Shown here: piece after piece, positions 52,997 through 64,000 of the stretch | Layout of the letters: the number at the start of each line of letters is the position of its first letter | Position numbering within the stretch: position 1 is the first letter of the stretch | Assembly: GCA_028335825.1 (NCBI GenBank) | Contig: JAIOKI010000026.1 | Coordinates: 186,001 to 250,000, forward strand | From: Nosema muscidifuracis | Lineage: Eukaryota; Microsporidia; Nosematidae | DNA length: 64,000 nt | Direction: 5' to 3' | The notes under the pieces: generated by a model | The model's input: the letters and a program-made list of their open reading frames with translations, nothing else | The model's database searches: none | Told to the model about the DNA's origin: nothing | Program-made: the position numbers and the translations under genes

Positions 52997-53560
52997 TTTT
53001 GGGTCAAAAAAAATAATTTTTTTATAAATTTTAATAATTTAACTAATAAGGACATAAATGATATTTACATAATTTAATTGATATAATGATAATTTAAAGC
53101 TCTAATGTTATTTTAATACTGATATAAAAGATGATACTTTGGTATTAAAAAAATTACTTATAATTTATTGATGTCAATACAGTAAAACAGATGTAAAAAT
53201 TTTTATAAATTGAAATAAATTCAGTGGATAAAAAAATAAAAAATAATTTTAGTCACTCGACTTTGATGTATAAGAAATAAAATAAAATTATCATTTAGCA
53301 GATGTAATTTAATTTAAAAATTTATTTAATCATGATCTGGTATTAAATCTTACATCTATAGAAATATTCTTAGTAAATAAACATGTTGCAGTAATTTATA
53401 ATACTAAAAAAACGAATAATATTGAGATATAAAAATTTTTAATTATAAAATAAAGACATAATATATCATTCCTATAATTCATAATATTTCAAATAAATTA
53501 TTTATTTAGGATATAGTTTTATGATGTTCTTATCTTATTCTTTACCCACCACGTAAGTCA
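52997..53560. other. Spacer upstream of the LRR gene
   Basis: A+T-rich and gene-free. This should contain the LRR gene promoter; I see no distinct motif other than the CCC next to its ATG. Confidence 0.4.
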
Positions 53561-56500
53561 CCCTTATATCTTCGATTGGCCTCCTTTTTTCAACTTCTAG
53601 ATTACTACTTACTGAGACTTTGCCATCGCAGATTCTGAACGACTTTTCAATGTCATCTTGAGTATTTTCGTCTGGATGTATGCCTCAATGTGGCTATCTA
53701 ACTCTAAGTCAGTTTTGTATTTGCGATGAAAGTTTGTTACTATACAGTCTTAAGTCATAACGAAAGTAATTATCCTGGACTAATACTTGTATAGTGAAGC
53801 AGAGTGGTTGGCCATAAATCATATTTATGCTTCTTCTCTGTCTCCACGTTTCGCAAATTATCAAAGCTGGTTATTTCTACCTCTGTTATCATGACTTCTT
53901 TCCTAAAGCTAATTTGCTATGTATATCAATTTTGTTGTACTTTACATTTATAGAGCTTTATATTCGCGAATCCATTCTAATTTCAATATATTTTGATGTA
54001 ATACACTCCAGTACAGAGTGATTTCTGATTTTTTTATTTTTTGCAAGCCTGAAATTCCTACAAATTCGGAGATAAAAACACCATAGCACTTCATTATGTC
54101 TCCTCATGTAATTAAGGGAGAGCATTATATCACAATATGTCGTCATATAATCTACTGGCTTGTATTCTTAATTACAATGTGAGCACATAACTTTCTTTTC
54201 TAGGAAGATATTTCTATCTTGAAGTTCACATAGTGCCCCTTCTTCTCTAGCCGTAATATTTTCTTTAGTAAGTCAGAGGACCGAATATTTGATATTTACA
54301 TGGAGATATATATTCCCAGCATCTATATATTCTTGAGTGATTATGTTTTTTCCTATATCATTATATAGATATGATTTCTGTGCTTCTTCTAAGTCTTCTG
54401 ATGTAAACTCTTTTTCCAGGCTGTACTTCTCTCCAAGGAAGAGTCTTATACGTTATAGTTGCGTATTGTTTTTCTTCTTGCATATTTCTTTGTTGTTATC
54501 TAGCCTCAGTTATAGTTGTAATAACATTCTTTCACTCTTATGCTCAATATTAATCAGACCTCTTTATTGGAAGATATAGCTTTTCTACAACATGCTATTG
54601 GTGAATATGATATTTCGAATTATGTCATCTAGCTCTCTGAATTCATTATGTTCGACCATTAGGATGCCTACATTGTAATGTGTGATATAGAATGTTCATA
54701 CATTGTCTTGAACAGGCTTCTAGCGTTTAGCTTTGTCTTACACAGAGACTCGCATCTTCTCTGAATTTCTTTTTATATCTTATCTTTAGCTTCTCACGTT
54801 ATTTTATCTATGGCATTTTCAAACAATCCTAAGTATTTGTATCCATCTAGCACACTCTGCAGTATCTTTTGCAAATTTATCATTATTCATTTCTAGACTT
54901 ACTAATGTAAAATTTTTTTGCCTTCAACTACCATTGTACTTATTACTTTATCAATAGTTGAAGCAACTTCATGTCATCTATAAATAATAAATGGTTGCAA
55001 AAAAAGCGCTTCCCTTCTGTGTTAATTCCTATTTTGGGTATACGCTATTCAATTACTTGCTTACAGGGTCCATACATAAAACAAAGAGTAACGAAGAAAG
55101 ACTATCTCCTTGCAAGATTCCTCTTTTTTTACCTGCTTATTTAATACTATCTGATTTTTTACTCTTTTTTTAAGTGTCCACCTTTTAGTTATGTTCTTGA
55201 CAAATTCTTCTATACATTTTGGAATCCCTAGACTTTTGATGCACTCTAGTAAGTAGGTGTGAGTAACAAAGTTATATGCTTCTTTCATGTAAATCCAAGT
55301 CATCTCTAGTCTATAGTTATGACTTTTGTTTAACATTATATTTGTAAGCGTTTGTTCTTTCGTCCCCATTTGGCTCCTACGATGTTCTGGAGTACTAATG
55401 TTGTACATACACGTAATGGGTCTAAAATTCTTGCTCGATTTTAGTATCAGATAAGTTAACCTTTTATAGAACCAATCTTTTTCAAGACAAATTCTACTCG
55501 TAATATTGTACAGTTCTTTATATATAGCAGTCATCTTCTTGATGAAGAAATTATAAATTATATCGGAGCCAGCCGTTTTCAAGTTGGTTAGCCATTCATT
55601 TACTTCAATTAATACTTCTTCTGATAAGAATACTCTTTACTGTTGCATATTTAAGTCATAGTTTAAGATATACTCTTTATACATCTTTCTTTCTGCCGCA
55701 TCATGGACCAAAACTCTTTAATCTTTTCTTTCGTGACATCATATTCCTTATCCTCTCCCTGTAAGTCTCTATAAAATCGTCCTCAATACAATTCAAACTT
55801 GTTTTTTTGCTTTCTATACTCTTTCATTCGTTCGCAGTCTAGTATCTTCTTACTATAGGAAAGCGTTAATTAGAAATACATCTTAAGGTTTAGCTGGCGT
55901 TGTTTTTGCTCTTATATAGCTCTTTAGAGTCTTAATTTTTGCCTCATTCACTTTCTTGTTGTTTTCTTGATGTTTAGAGGATATTTTTTTGCTGAGTTAA
56001 GCTTGCTTATTTTATTAGCTATATTTTCATCAAATTACACTTCTTTTATTTCTTTGCTGTAAGTTCATAGTAGCTTTTTTGTACTGCTTGAAGGATCTTT
56101 GTTTATATCCGCAATACTTTTTACGGTATTATATAGTAAAAAACTCTCGACAGAATTATTTAGTAACTCTAGTATTTCTACATCTACTTTTAGCGAGCAT
56201 ACATTCCGTGTTATTTTTGCCTCGTCAACTCTTTATCCTTCAGTTTGAGCCATTTATTCTTAAAATGTTTGTCTAGTTTATCTTGTCTTGCTATCTCGTC
56301 TAGAGTCTTCATTCTCTTAATGTGAATTTTTCCTTATATTTTCCTATTCTAGTGAGGTTATTTGCTTCATTAATGAGTACCTTCTGTGCTCGATTATTAA
56401 TTTTCATTTCAAATATTTTGTCGCTAAATTTTTCACAATAAAACTGCTTTACTTTTTACCATCCACTTCTTTGCATTTGTTTCCATCTGCTCAAGATTGT

Positions 56501-56700
56501 TTAGTAGGCCTGCACTTCGAATATCATAGCAGCCAGTGCTGCTAGATTGTTCAAATTTTGGGGCACTCTCTCATCTTTCCTAGGTGAATCTTTGTCTAAT
56601 TTGTGTTTTATTTGATCTGGAGCTATGTAGTTGTTTTTAAAATTTTTATTTCAGTTATCTTTTCTTCTTTTTTACCCATAGCTTTTCAATCAGCAAAACA
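53560..56700 (-). mobile_element. Decayed LINE copy C (R2/R4-like, restriction-like endonuclease type)
   Basis: The longest LINE fossil, read on the minus strand from 56.7 down to 53.6 kb. At 56.3-56.6 kb are N-terminal fragments (RWKQMQRSGW, FSDKIFEMKINNRAQKVLI). At 55.06-55.58 kb is a 173-codon open piece of reverse transcriptase: RLTYLILKSSKNFRPITCMY, then MTWIYMKEAYNFVTHTYLLE (matching AWIDYKKAFDSVPHSWLLE), then IPKCIEEFVKNITKRW. At 53.96-54.15 kb is YMRRHNEVLWCFYLRICRNF and KKIRNHSVLECITSKYIEIR, the region after the zinc knuckle leading into the endonuclease. The end at 53.63-53.9 kb has NLRNVETEKKHKYDL, then the IEAYIQTK-type motif. Many stops and shifts make it dead. It preserves more of the protein than copies A and B. 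Confidence 0.75.
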
Positions 56701-58276
56701 TATCTAAAAAGAAATGCGATCATAAGAACTGAAGCAGAAAATAACAAAATTTATCAAAAATACAACCTTTTCTGAGAGAAAAGTATGTAGATATCTATAA
56801 ATTAAAGAAATTACAACCAAATGAAATGTATAAATTCCTTTGTACAATTCAGAGTGCTTAAGATTACTGTGTAGTAGATAAAGCTACTTGAGAAGAGAAA
56901 TTCACAAGGCCGGCATAATATTTAGCTTAGTCAATTAATAGAGAGAAAATATACTCAAAATAAATCTTATTTTAATTAAACTTAAATTTGTAAATTTATG
57001 ATTATTTATAACAATGTCAATAATATTAATTATGATAAATCGTTTTATCAACAATTTGTTGTTTTTTATAAATTATATCATATTATTTGGTTAAAATTTT
57101 TTACTCATAATTTTTCGAAAAAAATAAATGACTTAAAATTATAATATTACAAAATTTATTCATAATCAAAGGTTTTACAGGTGAAATTTTTTAAAAATTA
57201 TATCAATCGGCGTATTTCACGAACTATATTCGAAAAAGTATATTAATGCTTTTTGATACATCTTCCAATAACCAACATTGATACTCAAGAAATCTATTTC
57301 GATAATATTTGTTTTTATCAAATATTTTTATCTATTTAAACGATACATCCTTTATCACTAATTTGATGTAAATGAAGTAGGAAACTAATTTATTTATAAC
57401 AAAAATATCATTTTGTTATCACTAATGTGTCAACATTTAATTTTTTTCTACTTATAGATTTGCACCATTCATAAATAATACAAGAAGTTTACTTAGGAGT
57501 AAATTATAAAAATAATTTCTTTTAAGTAATTGGCATCATTTAAACATTTTTTTCACGCATAAATTAAAAACGATATTGCTATGAATCATTGGATCCAAAA
57601 AAAACTGAACATTGAAATTTTGTTTTAATAGAAACATTATCAGAATTTAATCATAAATTATATTTTTTAAATTCAATTTTTTTTTCATTTAAAGGATATA
57701 GAATTATATATTTTTTTCGAAAAATAAGGAGTAAAAAGAAACAACTCCCATTTTTAATCCTTATTATTTATAATAATTATATTAATATTAAAACTCAATA
57801 AAATAAAATATTATTGAAAAATTATGTTATTAGATAATTTTTTTTCTTAAAGATTTTACAATATAATTCACTCAGTAAAAGTATCTGCTATAAAAAATCT
57901 TATTTTTGTCATATTTGGTATTGAAAATAATTTAAAATTAAAAAATAGAAAGTATCAATCGATTTAAATATTCGTCAATAAATACGTTTCAGATGTAATA
58001 TATATTCTTTTATTATTACTGATGAAAATATAATCTAAAATACAATGCTTTATTTTTGATTAAATAATCAAAATTTTTATTTGTATGCTTTACGTCATAT
58101 AAATAAAATATTTATTTATATGTTTTACGTCATAAAAATAAAATATTTAACTAAATTAAAATAAATTTATGCATATTTCCTGTCAAAAATGTTATAATTA
58201 TTTTAATATATAAAAAAGTTTTGATTTGATGTAGAAATAATATATAAATATTAACTTCTATTTTTTTCTCCCCTAC
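56701..58276. other. Gene-free spacer
   Basis: A+T-rich with no recognisable gene, tRNA or repeat array. Small duplications such as atgctttacgtcatataaat and atgttttacgtcataaaaat at 58.08-58.15 kb lie shortly before the next gene. Confidence 0.45.
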
Positions 58277-60034
58277 ATGTTATTTTTATTGATTACTCGA
58301 TACGTTTTAAATAGTTTACAAATTACAGAAGATATCGATAATTTCATATTAGAAAGTATAGACAATACTAATGATATTTTTTCTAGTTATAATTCTATTA
58401 CTTGTTCTTCAGAAGATATTATGAATTCAAATAATCAAAATATTTTGGATGAAATAAATGAATTTTATAAAAATGAAGATTCAGATGAATTTGAAAATAT
58501 TTCATATTTTTATGATGGATTTTCTGAAGGAACAGATCTTTTATCAAAATATAAATCTGATACCATCATGTGGTATGATGAATATTCTGATGAAAACTTA
58601 CAACATATAAATCCGCACTTAATGCATCATTCAAAAGAATATTTGGAGAGTAGAAAAAAGTCGGATATTAATCAAAATTTAAATCAAGAATTGATTAATG
58701 ATGACGAAATTAAATTAAAAAATAAAGAAGATAAAAAACTTTCTAAAGAAGAAATTTTTTCAAATAATAAAGATCTTGAAATTAAGAAGAAAAATCTTAA
58801 GCTTAAAAATACGACTAAAAATAAAGAAGAAAATGATAAAAAAATTTTGAAAGAAGACAGTCCTTTAAATAATAAAGATCTTGAAATTAAAGGGGAAAAT
58901 CTTAAGCGTAAACATACGACTAAAAATGAAGAAGAAAACAATAAGAAATTATTTAAAGAAGACATTCCTTCAAATTTAAATGATTTATATTTTCAAAGTA
59001 AATCCAAAATAGATATTTTTTCAATTAGAGGATCGCTAAGTTCTTATACAAAAAATGAATTATGTGAGTCTAATTTAAATTTGAACGATGCTTTAGAAAA
59101 CTATCTTAAGGAAATACCTAAACTCAAAAGAGATTTTAGTCGAGCCAAATATACCAAAATATTGTTTAAATATTCAGAATATTTAATTATAATTATTAAT
59201 ACTTGTTTAGATAATTCAGATAAAGAATTTAGTATTCCACATAAAACCTTATCTATTAATTGTTTAGATTTAGAAAAGATTAATGATAATTTACAATATA
59301 TATTTAATTATATTGAGTCAGTAAATTTTAAATTAAAATATTCTTCAAAGGAATATCAAAATTTACGTAATGAAAATAATTATAAGATGATTGATAAGAT
59401 CTATAATGAGGAAATTTATAGTATGAACATCAAACACCCATATAAAGATTATAAAAATATTAATATTAACATGCATTATGTTAAAAAATACAAGCTTTTT
59501 TGCACAGAGGATAATTTAAAAGCCCTCGAAACATTTTTATATGACAAGATATCTAAACTAGAAAAAAACTCATTTAAATTCTTAATATTTCATTACTATT
59601 TATATATTCTGGGTATAGATAACAATCATTCAAAATATAGACAGTTGACAGTTCTTCTTTTTTTTATTAAATATCATAAGAATACGAACATTAAGAACTT
59701 AGAAGAGTTTAAGGATTCCATGAAATTCTTACTGGTAAACTTTTCTTTTAATGTGGTAACACATAGACTAAATTTTAAATTCGATTTTTTTGATTATTTA
59801 TTTCATTTAATAAATGAAGTAGAGAATAAAAAAATCCGAGTGAATGAATTTAAAATTCTTTTAGGAATGATGTATCCTTTTTCTGAATATTATTATGGAG
59901 CTAGAAAAACATTTTTAAGTGAAAAGGAATTAAGAAATTATTTAGAAAAAGATGAAGACTTATTAATCTTTTTATACAAAATAGCTATCCATATTATGAT
60001 CAATTTATATAAAAACAATATTTTAATTAATTAA
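58277..60034 (+). CDS. Secreted low-complexity protein with YPFxxYYxGxxK domain
   Basis: A 585-residue protein of unknown function. MLFLLITRYVLNSLQI is a signal peptide. Residues 20-150 are acidic (Asp/Glu/Ser/Asn). Residues about 150-245 are two to three tandem units of about 35-38 residues (SNNKDLEIKKKNLKLKNTT, LNNKDLEIKGENLKRKHTT and a partial third). From about 260 a helical domain runs to the end. It carries YPFSEYYYGARK near residue 535, preceded by EFKILLGMM and followed by FLSEKELRNYL. The protein at 11708-13681 has the same layout around its motif (YLFLVYPFEQYYFGHKK, then FNDEKILNEF), so they probably share a divergent domain of unknown role. The start follows tctcccctacATG. Confidence 0.88.
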   Translation: MLFLLITRYVLNSLQITEDIDNFILESIDNTNDIFSSYNSITCSSEDIMNSNNQNILDEINEFYKNEDSDEFENISYFYDGFSEGTDLLSKYKSDTIMWYDEYSDENLQHINPHLMHHSKEYLESRKKSDINQNLNQELINDDEIKLKNKEDKKLSKEEIFSNNKDLEIKKKNLKLKNTTKNKEENDKKILKEDSPLNNKDLEIKGENLKRKHTTKNEEENNKKLFKEDIPSNLNDLYFQSKSKIDIFSIRGSLSSYTKNELCESNLNLNDALENYLKEIPKLKRDFSRAKYTKILFKYSEYLIIIINTCLDNSDKEFSIPHKTLSINCLDLEKINDNLQYIFNYIESVNFKLKYSSKEYQNLRNENNYKMIDKIYNEEIYSMNIKHPYKDYKNININMHYVKKYKLFCTEDNLKALETFLYDKISKLEKNSFKFLIFHYYLYILGIDNNHSKYRQLTVLLFFIKYHKNTNIKNLEEFKDSMKFLLVNFSFNVVTHRLNFKFDFFDYLFHLINEVENKKIRVNEFKILLGMMYPFSEYYYGARKTFLSEKELRNYLEKDEDLLIFLYKIAIHIMINLYKNNILIN

Positions 60035-60111
60035 ATAAATAATTTAATATGTTTTATCTAGTTTGTTAAATAAAATTATACATTTGGTTAAAAAGATTTG
60101 TTATTACTGCT
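60035..60111. other. Short spacer before the solo LTR
   Basis: A+T-rich. It ends with ctgct (60107-60111), the left half of the 5-bp direct repeat flanking the LTR. Confidence 0.5.
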
Positions 60112-60222
60112 TGTTGGGATCAAGTAACTTGGTGACGTCATGGCTTAATTTATTACCATTGTTACATAAAGAGTAACCCCTAAAATAAAATATGTTTTCT
60201 AGTAATTACTCTTCATACAACA
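60112..60222. mobile_element. Fossil LTR (solo LTR), 111 bp, with 5-bp target duplication
   Basis: It begins tgttggg and ends catacaaca, i.e. TG...CA with a 5-base terminal inverted repeat (tgttg/caaca). It is flanked on both sides by ctgct (60107-60111 and 60223-60227), as expected for Ty3/gypsy integration. The uninterrupted target sequence, tattactgcttaacataatt, occurs at 61999-62018, giving a natural empty-site comparison. It contains TGACGTCA, a CRE-like site. Confidence 0.7.
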
Positions 60223-62040
60223 CTGCTTAACATAATTGAGGTTCAATAATATAACATTCCTCTCCAGACAAATAGTCTCAATCAACAAATAAATTATCGT
60301 CATTTATTCCCTTTAAACCATAATATCTTTTCTTAAAAAGTCTTCCATTATCAAGTCTAACAATATATGATTCACCGGGTCATATTTCAACTATTGTACT
60401 CAAACTCAAAAAATCTTCTTAGAATATTTATCACATCCAGTCATTTTTTGTTTTTTCGTGAATTTTTCCCTTCATAACCATCCTTGAAACGTCCATAACA
60501 ACTTCTATCGACGAGCACTTGACCAACATGAAAACTTAAATTATACTTCTCAATTTTTTCATAAACCTTTTACACAAAACTGTCTTTCTTGCTTTTCAAT
60601 ATATTTCTCTCAATGTTCTTATTAATCTTTTTGTCTTGACATTACTCTAGTGAGATTCCAAACTAATCTTCATCTGTTTAATATCCAAAGCACTGAACAA
60701 TTACATGATCTTCTCATTGGAGAATTTTCTATTATTATCATTAATTATCTTCTCTGGCTTCTTGCCCTGTGTACATAAATCTTTTAAATATCACCATTTC
60801 GACTACTTCATTTCTTTTTAAAACCATCCTAGAACCTTCCTGTAAAATAATCAAATCCAACAACTATATAAGCTTTATCATCTCTAAATTCGATTATGTT
60901 CATACCCACTTTTTCAAAATATCTAGTTTTCCTATTAAATTTCTGGCACATTTCACCATTTTTCAAGACTTTTAATATTTATCTTTAATTCCTGGCCAAT
61001 AATATCGTTTTCTAAGATCATAATATATTGTGGTTCTGCTTCGATGACTCAATTCTATATGACAATTCAATATAAATTTTACTCTTTCTTCTTCTGGAAG
61101 TATCTCACCTTCATTGCCATCATCAAATGACCATATTAACTTTCAATCCACCTCCTTCATATGTTTACTTTTTTCCTTCAATCTGCTTCTTTTTATTCTT
61201 TTACTCGTCGTTAATGTAAATACTAATAAGAAAATCAGCAAAAACCATTTTTTCTGCTTTTATATATTCAATTTCAAAGTCAATTTTCTTCACTCATCGG
61301 TTTATTAGCGCGTTATTAAAACATTGTTTTTTTCTTATTTACACCAGAACTTTCTGATCAGTCTCAATTTTAAATTTTCTTTTTTAGAAAGCCTTTATTT
61401 ATTCATCATCTGAACTGTTTTCCTCACTATCATCAGATTCTATACTAGATGAGGAATCATTTGTAATATCAGTACTATCATTATCATCAGTAATATTATC
61501 AATACTATTATCCTCTATATTTTTAGACTTGATATATTTTTATTCCTTCATAATTTTATCATCTGGAATCCCTTTATTTCTATAGTTGTAATCTTCTTTA
61601 GACTTTCGTAAATAACATATCTTAGCCAGATGACTTTTTTTGTCACAATAGAAAAAACTGACGGTTGTTTTCATACTTTCTCTTGTATTAGTTTTCAATT
61701 CTTATTGCACAGTCTGTATCACCTTCTTAGTTAGCTTGTTAAACTCTTTTTCTCTTTTATCTTTCTCCTCTATTTCTCTAATTTGCTTAATCAACTTTTT
61801 CCTAACTCGTCTATTTCATCCTCCTTGCTTGTATTTCTGATAATAAAAATTTTCAAATTCCTAGAAAATCTCTCAAAAATCCCTCTTCTCCAGCTTTTCT
61901 TTTCAACTCCATATAACTATAATGTAAACATAATAATCTCTAGTTCGTCAAAAAGTATACTGACCACATGAAAACTCAGTTTTTGGTATCGCCCTCATAT
62001 TACTGCTTAACATAATTACAGTTTAATAATATAATAGAAT
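60223..62040 (-). mobile_element. Fossil Ty3/gypsy retroelement, broken
   Basis: A minus-strand LTR-retroelement fossil of the Ty3/gypsy (Metaviridae) family with parts in the usual order: gag-like region with a CCHC-type zinc knuckle (about 61.6-61.95 kb), RNase H traces (about 61.25-61.4 kb), integrase zinc-binding and catalytic-domain traces (about 60.7-61.1 kb) and integrase C-terminal region (60.25-60.45 kb). The polymerase core is not recognisable. A short sequence of about 37 bases is shared by both ends (60223 region and 61999-62040). It is broken in many places and looks old. Confidence 0.65.
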
Positions 62041-63390
62041 ATAAAATTTATTTTACTCAATGTATTTGCAACAATCATTTCTTCTAGTTTTCTATATTCC
62101 ACTTTAAAGTCAAATTCTTGTATTTTTTTTATTCACTTTTGATAAGTTTATTATTTAAGTATGGCTTTTTTCTTATTTTAACTATCATTTATTATGTGTT
62201 TGTATTCTATCATTAAGTTTTCTTAATTCATATATCTTTTTATGAAACTTAAATGCCGTCTCGTGTTTATATTTCATCATAATAGAAAACTTCTTTATAA
62301 ATATGATTCTTGAATTGTTCTTAATATCTTTCTAAAATTTGACTGTTCTTAAGGATTTATTCTACTAATTCGTTTAATTTTATAAAGTTGCTGACTAAAC
62401 TCACATTTCTGTTAAGATTCTGTATAGTTCTTATTAAGTTTATTCAATATGATGTAGATCTTTTATAATTCTTGTGAAACAGACTGTTCTTTCTACTTAT
62501 CTTAAACTTTTCTATAGTACAATATCTTCTCGTTTTTTTAATATTTCCATATATATATTTTAATATCCCCTAATGATTTCCCTTCTCTTAACTGTATTCT
62601 TTTTGAGTTTTTATCCACTTAATATATTTTCCTTCTTTAATTATTACATTATCTAAATTTAATCCATTTTGAATTTCCACCAGATTAAAAATTTATTGTT
62701 TTCTTTACCTTCAAAGCTCTGATCACCTCAAAATTATAAGATTTATAACGATTATTTTCACTGATCTTTCTTTATGTTTCATAAAAAAAATTCGTAATAT
62801 AAACAGTCCATGTTATTTCTTAAATTAGATTCTCTTCTTACTGTTTCTATAACGCTTTCAGCTATTATTCAGTTATTTGATTTTTACTTTTTCTTCTTTA
62901 CTAATTTTTTCTACCATAAAATTTTTAAATTATTCTCTTCATAAAATTTGTTTCTATTCCTTCTAATTATAGTCTATATCTTGTTCTTTTGATATTTAGA
63001 CCACATTATCGTATATAAATAACAATTCGGTATTGTCTTATGTTTTATTAAGCATAATGTTGATAATTAAAATATTTTTACTACGTTAAATTAGGTATTT
63101 TTTTCAATTTCTCTGTAATTTTTAATCTTCTATTATTATTAATGTAAAGATTATATTTTATCATGAAAAAATAGAAAGACTTAACGTTATAATTTATTAA
63201 TCTGATAGATTAAATTGTTATTTCAATGTTTTATAAAGAAGTTGATTGATATTTCCTTACAAATATGATTCTACAAAATAGAGATAGAGTCATAAAAAAA
63301 TTATATTTTTAATTTAAAGAGAATTGTAAAAAATTTTATATTTTTAAGTTAAAAAAATCAATTCTAAAGTATGATAAAAAAGTTTAATTA
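62041..63390 (-). repeat. Segmental duplicate of 50.2-51.5 kb (LRR gene 3' flank)
   Basis: From about 62.05 kb this matches 50.2 kb onward nearly continuously. For example, tttattatttaagtatggct, tttatgaaact/cctaaatgcc and ctgactaaac-cacatttctg recur in the same order and spacing, with scattered differences and small indels. The homology runs on into the partial LRR gene on its right. It contains decayed retroelement-like sequence and no intact gene. Confidence 0.85.
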
Positions 63391-64000
63391 TCAAAAAATA
63401 TAAATAGTTCTACCTAAAAAATGTTCTTCTATAGATTCCCTCGTCAATCCTGAATTTTTTATTCTTATACTCATAAGCTTTTCAAGTTTTTGAAATTCTA
63501 CTATAATCTCATCAGTTAAATCGTTATTTATAACATCTAAAAATCTTAAATCCTTTAAATTGCTTATCATCTTTAATTGATCTGATTTTAAAAAACAACC
63601 TCTCAATGATAAATATTCAAGATTTTTCATTGTAAATATAACGTTAATATTCAAATTACTTAAATCACAATTCTCTATAGTTAAAGACTTACAATCCTTC
63701 ATATAATTAAATATTTCTAAAAATTCTTGTTCAATTTTACAAGAATATAGGTTAATAGTCACTTTTTTTTCTTCATTATTCGATACTAAAATATCTTTTA
63801 ATTCATTGTAACTAGGAATCAGATTATAATTATAAACAAATATCTCTTTTATATTAGGACATGTATAAAGATTATAGAAATCTTGGCAATTAAAATTTTC
63901 CATTTTTTCGTAATTGCGCAAATGAATAAATTTAAGTGACTTGTAATCTCTAATTATATTCAGGTCAGTAGAAGTCAGCTTATATTTTATTATTTCAAGA
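63391..64000 (-). CDS. Leucine-rich-repeat protein, paralogue of 51518 gene (5' end outside window)
   Basis: The frame is open from the window edge to the stop at 63391, giving the last 203 residues; the start lies beyond 64000. It matches the C-terminal half of the LRR protein at 51518-52996: STDLNIIRDYKSLKFIHLRN versus STDLKIIRDYESLKNISLFN, IPSYNELKDILVSN versus IPSYNELKDIVVSN, and NINVIFTMKNLEYLSLRGCF versus DINVIFTMKNLLILTLNSCF. Overall identity looks to be around 70 percent by eye. The end differs: this copy stops at LGRTIYIF, the other continues to DNLTFL. It sits in the same flank as its partner, showing a segmental duplication. Confidence 0.88.
   Translation of the reverse strand, partial: LEIIKYKLTSTDLNIIRDYKSLKFIHLRNYEKMENFNCQDFYNLYTCPNIKEIFVYNYNLIPSYNELKDILVSNNEEKKVTINLYSCKIEQEFLEIFNYMKDCKSLTIENCDLSNLNINVIFTMKNLEYLSLRGCFLKSDQLKMISNLKDLRFLDVINNDLTDEIIVEFQKLEKLMSIRIKNSGLTRESIEEHFLGRTIYIF

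Overview
The window looks like nuclear DNA of a microsporidian, an obligate intracellular parasite related to fungi. The evidence is the very A+T-rich sequence (roughly four-fifths by eye), intron-free genes, shortened versions of core eukaryotic proteins, and a CCC-type motif (sometimes GGG) within a few to a few tens of bases upstream of almost every start codon. That motif is an established microsporidian start signal, and I used it to choose several starts. Coding density is low and retroelement fossils are abundant, which suggests one of the larger, gene-sparse microsporidian genomes. I cannot name the genus.

Layout. 1-9.9 kb holds no intact gene; it carries decayed non-LTR retrotransposons (LINEs) with a restriction-like endonuclease end, one cut by the window edge and two in the + direction. 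9.9-30.9 kb is the conserved core: an AP-3 mu-like adaptor subunit, tRNA-Thr, an unknown 657-residue protein, the splicing factor SF3B6/p14, a PLK4-type kinase, TFIIA gamma, a Nup98-type nucleoporin, proteasome RPN2, a propeller-plus-coiled-coil protein, a small unknown protein, a Mediator MED7 candidate, a minimal DRE2, an MPS1 spindle-checkpoint kinase and a tRNA-Ser. Nearly every gap holds its own short tandem repeat array (periods of about 57-100 bp).

31-46 kb is a lineage-specific block. Two membrane-anchored proteins at its borders look like distant paralogues of each other. Inside lie a tandem pair of single-pass membrane proteins and a four-member family of small, probably secreted proteins, all on the - strand, with a second tRNA-Ser among them. 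46.6-49.1 kb returns to core genes: chaperonin CCT delta, and an unknown coiled-coil/charged protein interrupted by one homopolymer frameshift.

49.5-64 kb is accessory DNA. A secreted leucine-rich-repeat gene (51.5-53.0 kb) and its flank are duplicated at 62.0-64.0 kb, where the second copy runs off the window. Between them lie a decayed LINE (53.6-56.7 kb), a secreted low-complexity protein (58.3-60.0 kb), and Ty3/gypsy remnants with an apparent solo LTR carrying a 5-bp target duplication.

The core genes serve splicing, transcription initiation, nuclear transport, protein folding and turnover, iron-sulfur assembly and mitosis; apart from general housekeeping they share no evident pathway. 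The most novel material is the 31-46 kb secreted/membrane family block, a Nup98 that stops exactly at the usual self-cleavage site, a PLK4-type kinase in a group without canonical centrioles, and a YPFxxYYxGxxK domain shared by two otherwise unrelated proteins.
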